The position numbers and the translations under genes are program-made. Shown one piece after another: positions 25,985 through 35,432 of a stretch of 64,000 bases of DNA. Source of the DNA: Tropicimonas sp033101155 (GTDB lineage: Bacteria > Pseudomonadota > Alphaproteobacteria > Rhodobacterales > Rhodobacteraceae). The notes beneath the pieces are model-generated. The model was not told where the DNA came from, ran no database searches, and saw only the letters and a list, made by a program, of their open reading frames with translations. The DNA is taken from positions 1 through 64,000 of the forward strand of contig NZ_JAWMPX010000018.1 of assembly GCF_033101155.1 (NCBI RefSeq), written 5' to 3'. The first letter of the stretch is position 1. Every line of letters begins with the position of its first letter.

Positions 25985-27213
25985 AGCTCCTGTTTGCCCA
26001 TGATCACCGGTTTGTCGAAACGCGCAATGCGGTGCTGTCGGATGTGCATTTCCCGGCCCGGGACTGGGCGCGCTACCTTGCGCATTTCGATGAACTGATC
26101 GTGGCCGGACGGGAAGCGGCGCTGGCCGAAGGCGCATCGACCGAAGGGTTTGTCGAAAGCTCGGCATCCGGTGTGAGCTTCCGCTTCTTCGAGAACCTGA
26201 CCTCGCCGCGCGGCATGACGCTGGCCCGCCCGAAAGCGCGCGCGCAGATGGATGCGCTTGTCGCGGAGGCCGACGCCGTAATTGCACGGCTGCCCAGCGA
26301 GATCGGTTTTCTGGCAGCAGAACGGGCGCGGCGGCTCAACAAACCCTACGCTGTCGAGGTGGTCGCCTGTCCCTGGGATGGGTTCCTGAATTTCGGCACG
26401 CGCGCAGGCATGCTCTATGCTCCGGTCGTTCGGTACCGGATGCAACGTTCGGTGCGCCAAGCGCCTTTCGCGATCTACGTGACGCAAGCATTCCTCCAGT
26501 CGCGCTACCCGGCCCAAGGGGTGACAGCTGCCATTTCCGACGTGAGCATCCCGTCGCCGGAGACATCGGTTCTCGACAGGCGCCTGGCACGACAGGCTGA
26601 GCAACGGGAGGCCGGGAAGGCCAGCCCGCTGCGTCTCGGCCTGATCGGCACGCTGAACGGACGTTTCAAGGGGATTCAGACGGTTTTCGAAGCACTGGAG
26701 CGTCTCGGCCCGGAAAACGCGGAATTTCGTTTTCATGTCCTTGGACCGGGTAATCCAGCGCCGTGGAAAGAGCTCGCCTCCCGTCATGGCGTGGCCGAGA
26801 TCGTCCAGTTCGACGGGACCCGGGCGGGACGCGAAGAGGTCTTTGCCTGGCTTGACGAGATCGATATCTACCTTCAGCCCTCACGAAAGGAGGGCCTGCC
26901 CCGTGCGCTTGTCGAGGCGATGAGCCGAGGCTGCCCGGCAGTGGGGTCCACGACGGCCGGCATTCCCGAACTCCTCGATCCCGAGGACATGATAGCGCCA
27001 GGTTCCGCGAGCGACCTCGCGGCACGTCTGCTTCGGGGCCGCGACGATCCGGGCTGGATGCATGCGCGGGCGCAACGGAACTGGCAGGTCGCCGCTCGAT
27101 ATGCCGAAAGCACGCTCGATGACGCCAGACATAAGTTCTGGACCGGCTTTCGGGAATACGTCGCCTCCGGACGAGTTTCCCGGCCGGACGAAAAGAGCAG
27201 ACTCAACCAATGA
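25981..27213 (+). CDS. Glycosyltransferase family 4 protein
   Basis: A 410-residue GT-B enzyme. The C-terminal half contains LGLIGTLNGRFKGIQTVFEAL, HVLGPGNPAPWKEL and SRKEGLPRALVEAMSRGCPAVG, the donor-nucleotide site with its E-x7-E pattern. The N-terminal half is less conserved and starts KLLFAHDHRFVET. The ATG overlaps the polymerase stop (ATGA) and the end overlaps galE. It probably transfers one sugar of the repeat unit. Confidence 0.88.
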   Translation: MKLLFAHDHRFVETRNAVLSDVHFPARDWARYLAHFDELIVAGREAALAEGASTEGFVESSASGVSFRFFENLTSPRGMTLARPKARAQMDALVAEADAVIARLPSEIGFLAAERARRLNKPYAVEVVACPWDGFLNFGTRAGMLYAPVVRYRMQRSVRQAPFAIYVTQAFLQSRYPAQGVTAAISDVSIPSPETSVLDRRLARQAEQREAGKASPLRLGLIGTLNGRFKGIQTVFEALERLGPENAEFRFHVLGPGNPAPWKELASRHGVAEIVQFDGTRAGREEVFAWLDEIDIYLQPSRKEGLPRALVEAMSRGCPAVGSTTAGIPELLDPEDMIAPGSASDLAARLLRGRDDPGWMHARAQRNWQVAARYAESTLDDARHKFWTGFREYVASGRVSRPDEKSRLNQ

Positions 27214-28262
27214 TAAAACAGAGTGTTACGGGAAAGATGACGCACACTGCCAAAGACCCTATCCTGCTGACTGGTGGCGCCGGTTTTATCGGATCTCACA
27301 CGTATGTCGCGCTGATCGAGGCCGGGTATCGCGTGGTGATCCTCGACGATTTCTCGAATTCCCATCGCGATGTGATCGACCGGCTGAGCCGGCTGACAGG
27401 CCGTCCGGTGGAGTATATCGAAGGCAATGTTCTGGACCGGCAGCTACTGAACCAGGTCTTTGCCGAGCGCCGGTTCGATGCGGTTATCCATTTCGCCGCG
27501 CGAAAGGATGTCGGAGCGTCGACGGAGATCCCCCTGCAGTACTACGAGACCAATGTTTCGGGGCTGGTCAATGTGCTTCAAGCGATGAGCACTGCCGGGC
27601 TGTTCCGGTTGGTATTCTCGTCGAGCTGCAGCATCTATGGCGAACCGGCGCGTCTTCCGGTGGCCGAGGATGCGCCTCGCAGCTTCAAAAGCCCCTATGG
27701 GCACACAAAGCTGATCTGCGAGCAGATCCTGGAACATGCCGCGGCGTCCGATCCGCGCTGGCAGATCGGCATGCTGCGCTATTTCAACCCTGCCGGCTGT
27801 CACCCTTCCGGGATGATTGGGGAGAAATCGCTCGGCAATTCGAGGACCCTGATGGAGATACTTGCGCGCACCGGAACGGGAGAGCTCCCGCATGTGCCGA
27901 TCTTCGGGCATGACTACGATACGCATGATGGCACCGCGATCCGGGACTACATTCATGTTTGCGACGTTGCCGACGGGCATGTTCTGTGTCTCGATCACCT
28001 CGATGGTGGCCAATCACCATTGGTGCTCAACCTGGGAACCGGTCAGGGGCAGTCCGTGCTTGATGTCATTTCCGCCTATTCGCGCGCTGTCGGCCGCGAG
28101 CTGCCTCATCTTTTTGCGCCCCGGCGCGAGGGCGACGTTTCTGCGACCTATGCGGATGTGACCGTCGCGCGGGAGTTGATCGGGTTCGAGGCGAAGCGTT
28201 CGGTCGACGAGATGTGCGAATCGAACTGGAGCTGGATCTGCAATGCTCGCGGCATAGGTTAG
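27210..28262 (+). CDS. galE: UDP-glucose 4-epimerase
   Basis: A 350-residue extended SDR enzyme that interconverts UDP-glucose and UDP-galactose. It has the N-terminal NAD motif LTGGAGFIGSHT, DDFSNSHRDV, the catalytic serine in FSSSCSIYGEP, the YxxxK pair in SPYGHTK, and LRYFNPAGCHPSG in the substrate domain. The ATG at 27210 overlaps the upstream stop; an ATG at 27237 is an equally plausible start that removes nine polar residues. It supplies UDP-galactose to the cluster. It ends four bases into the convergent flippase gene. Confidence 0.92.
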   Translation: MIKQSVTGKMTHTAKDPILLTGGAGFIGSHTYVALIEAGYRVVILDDFSNSHRDVIDRLSRLTGRPVEYIEGNVLDRQLLNQVFAERRFDAVIHFAARKDVGASTEIPLQYYETNVSGLVNVLQAMSTAGLFRLVFSSSCSIYGEPARLPVAEDAPRSFKSPYGHTKLICEQILEHAAASDPRWQIGMLRYFNPAGCHPSGMIGEKSLGNSRTLMEILARTGTGELPHVPIFGHDYDTHDGTAIRDYIHVCDVADGHVLCLDHLDGGQSPLVLNLGTGQGQSVLDVISAYSRAVGRELPHLFAPRREGDVSATYADVTVARELIGFEAKRSVDEMCESNWSWICNARGIG

Positions 28263-29593
28263 GACCGCTCTGCCCGCGTCAGAAACGGCAGGAACACCAC
28301 GCTGGAACCCAGCCCGGTACGCTGGTGCACCCGCCATGCCAGAAAGGCGTTCCAGATCAGGAGGCTGATCGCGGTTGCGATGGCCGCTCCAGGCATTCCC
28401 AGCCACAACACCATCGGGACGTTCAACATCAGGTTGCTCGCCACCGCGATCCCCATTCCCCATGCGGCATCGCGCTCGTGGCCCGTCATTGTCAGCGCCA
28501 CCCCAACCGATCCGAACACTGCGCTGGCGAGATAGCCAAGGGTAAGGATCGACAGGCTTGCGGCTCCTTCAGCATAGTCGCCACCGAAAGCCATGGTCAG
28601 GATCTCGACATCGAACAGGACGAGTGTCAGGGCCAAAGGCAAACCGCCGGCGATTGCCAGGAACGATGCTCCGGCAAGCAGGCGTTGCATCCGACCGTGG
28701 TTCCGGGCCTTGAATGCGGCCGACATCGCAGGCGAGATATAGCGGTTGATCGCGATCTGCGGGATGACGACCAGCAGTGCGACCTGTCCGGCGATCCGGT
28801 AGATCCCGACATCCCGCGTATCAAGCAGGGCAGCAATGACCAACAGATCGATGCGCTGGTTGAGATAAGCCAGCCCGGCGATCATCGACAATAGGCACAT
28901 GCTCCAGAACCAGCCGGGCCGGGCCGGGCCGGGCAAAGGCAAAGCGGGCTGCGCTGCCAGCGCTCGACGCAGGAAAGGACCGGTGACAAGCAGGGACAGG
29001 GCAATGGCTGAACAGGACAGCGCCATGGCGACCTGCGGCGTGATCCGTGCTCCCAGCCCCGAAACAACCGCAGTTGCGATCATCAGAATCAGCAAGAGGT
29101 GACGCAAGATCTGCTCCGGTATCTGACCTGCGATCGGATGCCCCAGCCCCGCGATAAACGCGCCTTGACGCTCCAGCAGCGCCAGAAGCGGCACAAGCAA
29201 GGCCGAAACGACAACAAAGGACGCCTGGCCTGGCATGATCATGGCGGCAATCGTGACGAGCGCGGCGAAGATAAGCGAGAACTGCAAGATCGAACGCCGA
29301 GTGAACCCCAACACCGCCGCCAGATGCGCCGTGTCGCCGGCCTCGCGCGCCGCGGAAACCTCCCGAAGGACGAAGGCGCGCAACCCTTTATGGATCGGTA
29401 GTCCGACAAGTGTGAACACGACCAGAAACAGCGTGTAGTTGCCAAATCCTTCTGCGCCGAGCAACCGGCCCAATACCATCGACGTACCGAGCCCAACCAG
29501 AATCGCTCCCGTATGAACGAGCAGCGACCCGAAGGCGCCTTTCAGGAGGCGAAGCCTTTCTGTCGGTGAATAATCATTTTCAGGCAAACCCAT
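28259..29593 (-). CDS. Wzx-like polysaccharide flippase
   Basis: A 444-residue protein with about 12 to 14 membrane helices across its length, the layout of the MATE/Wzx-type polysaccharide exporters that flip undecaprenyl-linked repeat units. N-terminal GTSMVLGRLLGAEGFGNYTL is typical of the family. A run of four GCCGG units lies in the middle of the gene at 28913-28934; see findings. The start overlaps the end of the LarA-like fragment by 14 bases. Confidence 0.85.
   Translation of the reverse strand: MGLPENDYSPTERLRLLKGAFGSLLVHTGAILVGLGTSMVLGRLLGAEGFGNYTLFLVVFTLVGLPIHKGLRAFVLREVSAAREAGDTAHLAAVLGFTRRSILQFSLIFAALVTIAAMIMPGQASFVVVSALLVPLLALLERQGAFIAGLGHPIAGQIPEQILRHLLLILMIATAVVSGLGARITPQVAMALSCSAIALSLLVTGPFLRRALAAQPALPLPGPARPGWFWSMCLLSMIAGLAYLNQRIDLLVIAALLDTRDVGIYRIAGQVALLVVIPQIAINRYISPAMSAAFKARNHGRMQRLLAGASFLAIAGGLPLALTLVLFDVEILTMAFGGDYAEGAASLSILTLGYLASAVFGSVGVALTMTGHERDAAWGMGIAVASNLMLNVPMVLWLGMPGAAIATAISLLIWNAFLAWRVHQRTGLGSSVVFLPFLTRAERS
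28913..28934. repeat. Pentanucleotide tandem repeat inside the flippase gene
   Basis: Four perfect GCCGG units plus GC. The unit is not a multiple of three, so gain or loss of one copy would shift the reading frame of the flippase. It encodes the loop PLPGPARPGW between two membrane helices. Confidence 0.75.
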
Positions 29594-30011
29594 CTGCGTG
29601 TTCTATGACTGAGACGCGGCCCTGTCGAGCCGCGGTCGCATCGGCGCGATTGGCCGTTGAACGAAGTGCGACGATCTTCTGGATGCTTGGGCCGTCGAAC
29701 CCTGGCAAGCCGGAGCCCGGGCGTCCTGTCACGTTCGGATCCATTCCCTCGCCGCTGATGTTCTTTCCGATCTCGTCCACGATCAGGACGTCGAACTCCG
29801 GGAACAGCCGTCCGATTGAGGCTTTCGCTGTGTCGAGGAGATCCTTTTCGCGCTCCATGATCCGGTCAGCGGGGATGATTTCCAGATCCATCAGATCGTC
29901 GAATGCGTTTTCGAGGATTGCCAACCCGAACAGCACCGTGGCGTTTGGGGACATCTCCGAAACACGAGAGACGATCGGATACGAACCCCGTGATGGATGC
30001 ACGGCGGACAA
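29580..30011 (-). pseudogene. Fragment of a lactate-racemase-like (LarA/DUF2088) protein
   Basis: A 143-codon frame contains VLFGLAILENAFDD, then FDVLIVDEIGKNISG and GMDPNVTGR. I recall this combination from the central to C-terminal part of LarA-like, DUF2088 proteins of about 420 residues. Both ends are missing. Upstream the frame is closed by a TGA only a few codons before the TTG that opens it, and the last 35 codons after GPSIQKIV no longer look like the family. It overlaps the flippase start by 14 bases, so its 3' end was probably replaced when the polysaccharide cluster was joined here. The family assignment is from memory. Confidence 0.6.
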
Positions 30012-30138
30012 CGTGGATCACGGTTCAAAATGCGAGCTTGAACATGTCTGATGGCGTTTGTGATGTAACCCCGCCCTGCGCAAACGGTCTGACGGTCGTA
30101 TTTGGCGCGACCAGTCCGCGCCCACTGCCGTTTGCTGC

Positions 30139-32043
30139 TCAGCTTTTCGGTGTGTACCAGATCGGCGACGTGTAAGCGCGTTCGGTGGTTATCATCGGAA
30201 CTTCCTCCGACATTTCGACACCAAAACGTTTTGCTTCATAGGCGGTCCAGCGCGGCGTCGGGATTTCGATCACGCGCGCGTAGTAAAACGCCCGTTCTGA
30301 GGTATCAAAATCGGGGTCTTCCCAGACACCGAGCAACTCTGGAGCACCGATTGAGTTGGTCCAGGATGCATTGGCCACATCCACCGTGTTGCCAACATCC
30401 GGAAGCTTTCCATTTGCGTCCAGTTCGCGATCACCGGACCAGACGACATTGTAGATTTTTTCTTGCATTTCGCCTTCCGCGTCGAGCCATCCTTTGACGA
30501 TCTGGATGCGGTCAAGATTGCCGGAATACTGATCGCGCAAAGCCGCTACGAGGAACGTCGGCGCCTTTCCGTCTGGTGCGGCATTCAGGTCACCGCCCAT
30601 CGGAATGCCTTTCTTGTAGCCGACATCTGCCGGCAAACGGTTCTGGGTATCTTCGTCCGTGAAGTCATATCCGCCGAAGAAACGAACCAACATTCGGGAC
30701 CCCGTTGTCGCGTAGGTCTCCTTGCGCATCATTGCGTCAAATATCGCCTCGCGCGTGTTCTCCTGCGCCCAGACCGCCGCGAGCCCACCCGCCGCCTGTT
30801 TCCAGCCGTAGATAGACAGGCTCGGGTCCGGCGCCTCAATAACAAGGTGTTCCCAGCGATTTGGTTCCGGTTCGACGCCAGAATGCTTGCCAAAGAAGTT
30901 GTCTTCCTGAGCGGTGGCCATCGACGTATGGGAGTCTGTCGACCCGATCATGCCGAACTTAAACGGGTTAACGCCCAGGTCCTGTTCGATTTTCATCCCG
31001 CGCTTCAGCGCTTCACGAGCGTATTCTCCGGCAAGCATCTCTGGCTCTTTTACCTCGGTGCCATTCAGGTTCGCCGCATCCCATGTGTCGAAATCGGCAT
31101 ACGCGTCATCCGGGCTGAGGAATGGGTGGGCCTCACCGTCACCCTTGATCTGCGTCGCCTCGTAGAGTGGTTCAAACCGGGCGCGTGCATCAGCGATTTC
31201 GACCGTCAGGTCCGAGCCATCGTAAGCGTTGAACGAGAACATCCGGCCATTTGACAGGTTGCCGTTGTGAGCGATTGCAAGAACTTCTTCTCCGGTGCGA
31301 TCTTCAAAATCCTGGAGAAATGCCCAAAGATCCTCCGGATTCTTGCTGTCATACTGCGAAAAGGGAACCACCTGGTTGGCCGCCGACGCATCTCCCCGGA
31401 ACAGCACGTTTCGATGCAGGTTGTTGGCACCTTCGGTCGTATACTCCCAGCCAATGATGGCACTGAACACACCGGGTTCATTGTATTGGTCGGCCAGAGC
31501 TGTATAGGCCCGCCACGCGTTTCGCGTCGCTTTGGGATTGTCGATAGGCGGCTCGTTTTCTGAGAGGGACGCAACGATCTCCATCGCCGTGTTGAAGGCG
31601 ATTGCAGGATCGCCACTCGTCAGGTTCTCGTACCATTTCTTGCCGATTTCCGTTGATAGAACCTCGGGGTCGCCGTTGAGAAGTTGCGGCATCAATCCGT
31701 ACATCTCCGCATGATCGGAAACGACGATGAAATCGAGCGGACGTGACAACTTGGCTTTCAAACCATGCGTTGTTGTTATTTCTTCGCCTCTCGCAAACCG
31801 AAAGGCCTCTTCCTGACCGACGCTGTTCATTGTGCCGGCATCTACCGACACGGCCGTATGAAGATGGGTGTCGCCAAACAGAGGGGTAGTAGGGAAGTTG
31901 CGTCCGGCATATGGCGAGAAATGATCGCTTGCGAGGGCAGCTTCTGTGTCGATCTGCTCGGTTGAGTATTCCTGCGCCGATGCTGGATTGGTCGCACCAA
32001 TTGCAAAAACAAGAGCAAGTCCAGTTGCAGACGTCCAGTTCAT
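30139..32043 (-). CDS. DUF3604 domain protein, exported PHP-like metallohydrolase
   Basis: A 634-residue protein with a signal peptide (cleaved near ASAQ-EY). FGDTHLHTAVS near residue 62 and VVSDHAEMYG near 120 are the H-x-H and D-H pairs of PHP-type metal sites that define DUF3604. A second conserved region reads GSTDSHTSMATAQED and GFTGGLAAVWA-like residues near 400. The ATG at 32043 follows GGGAGAACACG. Members are common in marine bacteria, often near arylsulfatases; a sulfatase remnant at 45246-45436 is in the same decayed region. The reaction is unknown. Confidence 0.88.
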   Translation of the reverse strand: MNWTSATGLALVFAIGATNPASAQEYSTEQIDTEAALASDHFSPYAGRNFPTTPLFGDTHLHTAVSVDAGTMNSVGQEEAFRFARGEEITTTHGLKAKLSRPLDFIVVSDHAEMYGLMPQLLNGDPEVLSTEIGKKWYENLTSGDPAIAFNTAMEIVASLSENEPPIDNPKATRNAWRAYTALADQYNEPGVFSAIIGWEYTTEGANNLHRNVLFRGDASAANQVVPFSQYDSKNPEDLWAFLQDFEDRTGEEVLAIAHNGNLSNGRMFSFNAYDGSDLTVEIADARARFEPLYEATQIKGDGEAHPFLSPDDAYADFDTWDAANLNGTEVKEPEMLAGEYAREALKRGMKIEQDLGVNPFKFGMIGSTDSHTSMATAQEDNFFGKHSGVEPEPNRWEHLVIEAPDPSLSIYGWKQAAGGLAAVWAQENTREAIFDAMMRKETYATTGSRMLVRFFGGYDFTDEDTQNRLPADVGYKKGIPMGGDLNAAPDGKAPTFLVAALRDQYSGNLDRIQIVKGWLDAEGEMQEKIYNVVWSGDRELDANGKLPDVGNTVDVANASWTNSIGAPELLGVWEDPDFDTSERAFYYARVIEIPTPRWTAYEAKRFGVEMSEEVPMITTERAYTSPIWYTPKS

Positions 32044-32448
32044 CGTGTTCTCCCACACTACGCCGATACCTGTCCCGCGATCCGAAGGAATCAAAGGCAT
32101 TCCCCAAGGACTATACCGTAGGTTGAGTTCCAAATTGGGTCAACCGAGCGTCTCAACCCGAACAAACTGCACCGGTGCCTTCGGCATTGATGATGACGTC
32201 CAGACGGTTCGCACGAAGTTGGCCACGTTGCCCCCCCCCGAAACAGCAGAGCTTTCAACAGAACGCCCAGCCAGGTGTTTTGCCGGGCGACATTGTTTCA
32301 ACTTTTTCCGCACGGGTTGGGGGCCAGTGCTGTGAACTCTCGATGCGCAATAGCGCAGTTGTTGAACTCAAACTCCCCACAAACAGCGAGCGTTTTTTTC
32401 TCGTTACATGTGCGAGCCTTCAACTGGGACAAACAGACGGAGGAACTC
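32044..32448. other. Intergenic stretch between two divergent genes
   Basis: No gene is supported. It holds a run of nine C at 32231-32239 and, at its right end, the GGAGGA ribosome-binding site of the small membrane protein. Divergent promoters are expected here, but no distinct operator was identified. Confidence 0.4.
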
Positions 32449-32634
32449 ATGGTCGTTGGATTTGTAGCGCCGTCAGTACTTGTCGGGATCGTGCTCGCAG
32501 TCCTGTCATTGGCAATGGGGTTTGGATGGCTCGGATTCATAGGAACGTACATTCTGTCGGGAATGGCGACGACGTTGCTGCTGACGGTTCGTTTGGCTCT
32601 GACAGGCTATGCTCAGGAATCCGCTCCCTCATAG
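32449..32634 (+). CDS. Small membrane protein (61 aa)
   Basis: A 61-residue protein with two hydrophobic helices (about residues 5-24 and 28-50) and a short polar tail ending YAQESAPS. The ATG at 32449 is 5 bases after GGAGGA, a strong ribosome-binding site that decides the start within a longer open frame. No family is recognised. Confidence 0.6.
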   Translation: MVVGFVAPSVLVGIVLAVLSLAMGFGWLGFIGTYILSGMATTLLLTVRLALTGYAQESAPS

Positions 32635-32901
32635 AGACGTTGAGTTTTGCCGGCCTTCGATAACCCCTGAAATGTGGATGCACGCGTATCCCGAGACACA
32701 CGATTCCTGGCTTGCGAGAGCTGGAGATCGACCCGCCCCCATGCGTAGTGATGCCGGACTAGTCGTTGCCGACTCCGATTTCAGCCTATTGTAGCTCCCT
32801 CCACAGCTCCACCTCGCACCCGGGTCTGTCGGCCATGCCGCGCAGCCCTGATCGGAAAAGGTCACGACAGGGGCAAACACCCAAAGGCGGCTTCTCGCGG
32901 C

Positions 32902-33345
32902 TTAGCCACCCGCAGATGCTGTCAATTTGGACAACGCACCCTTCATTTTCTCCAGATACGGGGCGTCGTCCGAAATCTCGAGGTCATCAAACATCTCTTC
33001 AGGGTCTTCATATGCCAACCAGACTTTTCCGTCCGCATCCTGATAAACGAGCACCCTGAGCGGGAGATAGAGGCCGGCAAGCGGATCGTCCTGCATGGCC
33101 GGAGTTCCCAGCTTCGGATTTCCAAACACCAAAAGCTGAGAGTCGGATAGCTCCAATCCGACAGAGTTTGCTCCGCCGGCGTGGTCGACCCTGGCAAAGA
33201 CCGTCGCTCCGGCCTTCTCGACTGCGGCCTCCAGCGCATCCATGGTCGACATGACACCGCTTGCGGACGGGACGGTTACAACATCTGCGGCAAATGCTGG
33301 CAGCGAGAGGGAGATTGCGACAAGTGAGGCAGCCAAGGACTTCAT
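32902..33345 (-). CDS. DUF302 domain periplasmic protein
   Basis: A 147-residue protein with a signal peptide (cleaved near AFAA-DV) and the DUF302 pattern: a helix with STMDALEAAVEKAGATVFARVDHA, then GLELSDSQLLVFGNP, GTPAM and LPLRVLVYQD. DUF302 proteins are small alpha/beta proteins of unclear function, often near redox or envelope genes. The gene stands alone between a small membrane protein and IS debris. Confidence 0.88.
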   Translation of the reverse strand: MKSLAASLVAISLSLPAFAADVVTVPSASGVMSTMDALEAAVEKAGATVFARVDHAGGANSVGLELSDSQLLVFGNPKLGTPAMQDDPLAGLYLPLRVLVYQDADGKVWLAYEDPEEMFDDLEISDDAPYLEKMKGALSKLTASAGG

Positions 33346-33557
33346 TTCGTTTCCCTATGTTTGCGTCGGACGAGAGCCCCCGATTGGTGGGGGATATGCG
33401 AGCCTAAATGTCCCAATGTCGCTATGGCAAGGGCTTTGCAATCCGTGGCCGCGGGCGCGCCGCGTTTGGAGCCGTCGGACTCACATTGTGGAACTCTTCG
33501 TAGGCTTTCCTGGCCGCATCCATAAGACTATCTCATGGAGGCACATCCCATGGTAAT

Positions 33558-33575
33558 CCCCGCATTTGTGCGGGG
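33558..33575. terminator. Hairpin at the edge of the IS3 remnant
   Basis: A perfect 7-base-pair GC-rich stem (CCCCGCA and TGCGGGG) with a 4-base loop, at the downstream end of the IS3 orfB remnant. It may be part of the element's terminal structure and could stop transcription in either direction. Confidence 0.4.
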
Positions 33576-33590
33576 GTTTGGTCGTAGAAT

Positions 33591-34418
33591 TTACGCGGCC
33601 ATTTTCAGTTTCTGGGCGGGTGTCATCCCACCGGTGCCCATGTTCGGGCGCTCGTTGTTGCAGGACCAGAGCCACTCGGTGGCAATCTGCTGCAGCTCGT
33701 GGATACTTTCGAAGATGTAGAGGTCCAGCCACTCGTGCCGGACCGTGCGATTGTAGCGCTCGACATAGGCGTTCTGCCGGGGCTTTCCGGGTTGGATGTA
33801 GGTCAGGGCAATGCTCCTTTGCTCGGCCCATTCGACCAGCGTGCCACTGACGGATTCGGGACCGTTATCCACCCGGATCGCCTTTGGCGCGCCACGCCAT
33901 TCGATGATCTGGTTCAACGCCCGTACGACCCGTTCGGCAGCCAGCGAGAAGTCCACTTCGATACCCAATCCCTCGCGGTTGAAGTCATCCAGGACGTTCA
34001 GCAGCCGAAACGCCCGGCCGTCCTCAAGTCGATCCGCCATGAAATCCATCGACCAGACCTCGTTCGGTGCGCCCGGAACCGCGAGTTCCTCGGGGTTCGG
34101 CCGCTTCAGCCGCTTGCGTGGCTTGATCCTCAGGTTCAACTCCAGTTCGCGCTAGATCCGGTAGACACGCTTGTGGTTCCAGCCATGGCCCTGGACATTC
34201 CGCAGATACAGGAAGCACAGGCCGAAGCCCCAGGTCTTCTTGGCCGTCGTCCGTCCGACGAGCAGTTCTGCGATCTGTTCGTTCTCCTCATCCAGCTTGG
34301 GGCTGTATCTGTAGCACGTCTCGCTGATGCTGAATGCGCGACAGGCCAGAGCAATGCTAGCACCCGTCATCGCCACCGCTTTCACGGCCAACTCCCGGCG
34401 CTGAGCTGGCCGTATCAT
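33591..34418 (-). pseudogene. IS3-family transposase orfB with an internal stop
   Basis: A 275-codon orfB with the DDE triad visible: SMDFMAD, RVDNGPE and NAYVERYNR. The frame is continuous except for one TAG at 34152-34154, where related elements have a tyrosine codon (KRVYRI-stop-RELELNLRIKPRKR). A 7-A slippery run at its 5' end, just before the ATG at 34418, is where the normal -1 frameshift from orfA would occur, but orfA is missing. It is cut by the IS6-type transposase that starts in the opposite direction within 30 bases. This is a different IS3 group from the element at 45.6-47.0 kb. Confidence 0.85.
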
Positions 34419-34429
34419 TTTTTTCCAGA

Positions 34430-35073
34430 GCTTCCTTCAGCAAATTCTTCTACGTCCGCTACGCCGTTTCCTATCGCGACCAGGAAGAGATCATGGCCGA
34501 GCGCGGCGTGGTTATGAATCATGCTACCCTCAACCGATGGGTCGTGAAGTATTCGCCGTTGCTCGCCGCGGAGGCACAGAAACGAAAGGCGCAAACCGCC
34601 AGCTCTTGGCGCGCCGACGAGCCCTACATCAAGGTAAGGGGTCGTTGGAGCTACCTGTGCCGCGCCATCGATCGGGACGGGAACGCCCTTGATTTCAGGC
34701 TGTCTGAGCATCGGGACGAGGCCGCAGAAACGGCGTTCTTCGCGCGGGTGATCTCCACGAACGGCTGGCCGGACAAGGTGGTGATCGACAAGAGTGGCGC
34801 CAATCTGGCCGGGCTGGAAAACCTGAACATCCATCTCCTTCTGAGCGGATGGTTCTGGCTGATCGAGGTTCTGCAGGTCAAGTATCTCAACAACCTGATT
34901 GAACAAGACCACCGCTTCATCAAGAACTGACCCGGCCAATGCTTGGATTCAAATCACTCGCCGCCGCGCAAGCGACCTTGTTCGGAATCGAGACCGCCCA
35001 CATGATCCGCAAGGGTCAGCTTGGCACCGACGAGCAGACGGCGTTTCAGACCTACGCGGCTCTGGCGGGATAA
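34430..35073 (+). pseudogene. IS6-family transposase, truncated and frameshifted
   Basis: The frame enters at FFYVRYAVSYRD, continues with MAERGVVMNHATLNRWV, ADEPYIKVRG, VIDKSGAN and NNLIEQDHRFIK, and is a clear IS6/IS26-type DDE transposase. The first 20 to 25 residues are missing at the junction with the IS3 remnant. A one-base deletion near 34925 creates a stop after HRFIKN; shifting frame restores PMLGFKSLAAA and a normal ending QTYAALAG at 35073. The conserved D-E-T of the family reads D-E-P here. The copy is inactive. Confidence 0.85.
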
Positions 35074-35111
35074 CTGCGTCCAGCCAAAAGCTTACGTCTA
35101 GCCCTCAGGAA

Positions 35112-35432
35112 ATCTGCGACAGAACCCGGATAGGTGCGCTGAAGGCAATCACGCTGGAGGCTGCGTATTCCCTCAGGCTGGAGGATGAAGTGGGCAGTAT
35201 CGTCCCCGGCAAGCTGGCCAATTTCACCATCCTGGACGACAACCCGCTGACCGTGGCTGCGGACAAGATCCAGGATATCGGGATTTGGGGAACCGTGCAT
35301 GAAGGTCGCGTTCTGCCGAAACCCACCTTTGCCGGCGCGGCGCCCGATCACGCCTCGCTTGGACCTGTCCCGAACGGCCGCGCCTATGGGTTTTCCGCTC
35401 TGCAATGGGTGACGCAGGGCCAGGTTGGCTGA
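35112..35432 (+). pseudogene. C-terminal fragment of a YtcJ-like amidohydrolase
   Basis: About 105 codons read ALKAITLEAAYSLRLEDEV, GSIVPGKLANFTILDDNP and GTVHEGRVLP. This is the last part of amidohydrolase-superfamily enzymes, where the barrel ends and the strand domain closes. Everything upstream was lost at the IS6 junction. It resembles, but is not identical to, the C-terminus of the complete amidohydrolase encoded on the other strand at 35891-37837, so it is a remnant of a second gene of the family. Confidence 0.75.

Noticed and set aside
32231..32239. Run of nine C as a possible phase-variable promoter element
   Set aside because: It lies over 200 bases from the nearest start codon and no -35/-10 pair around it was identified.
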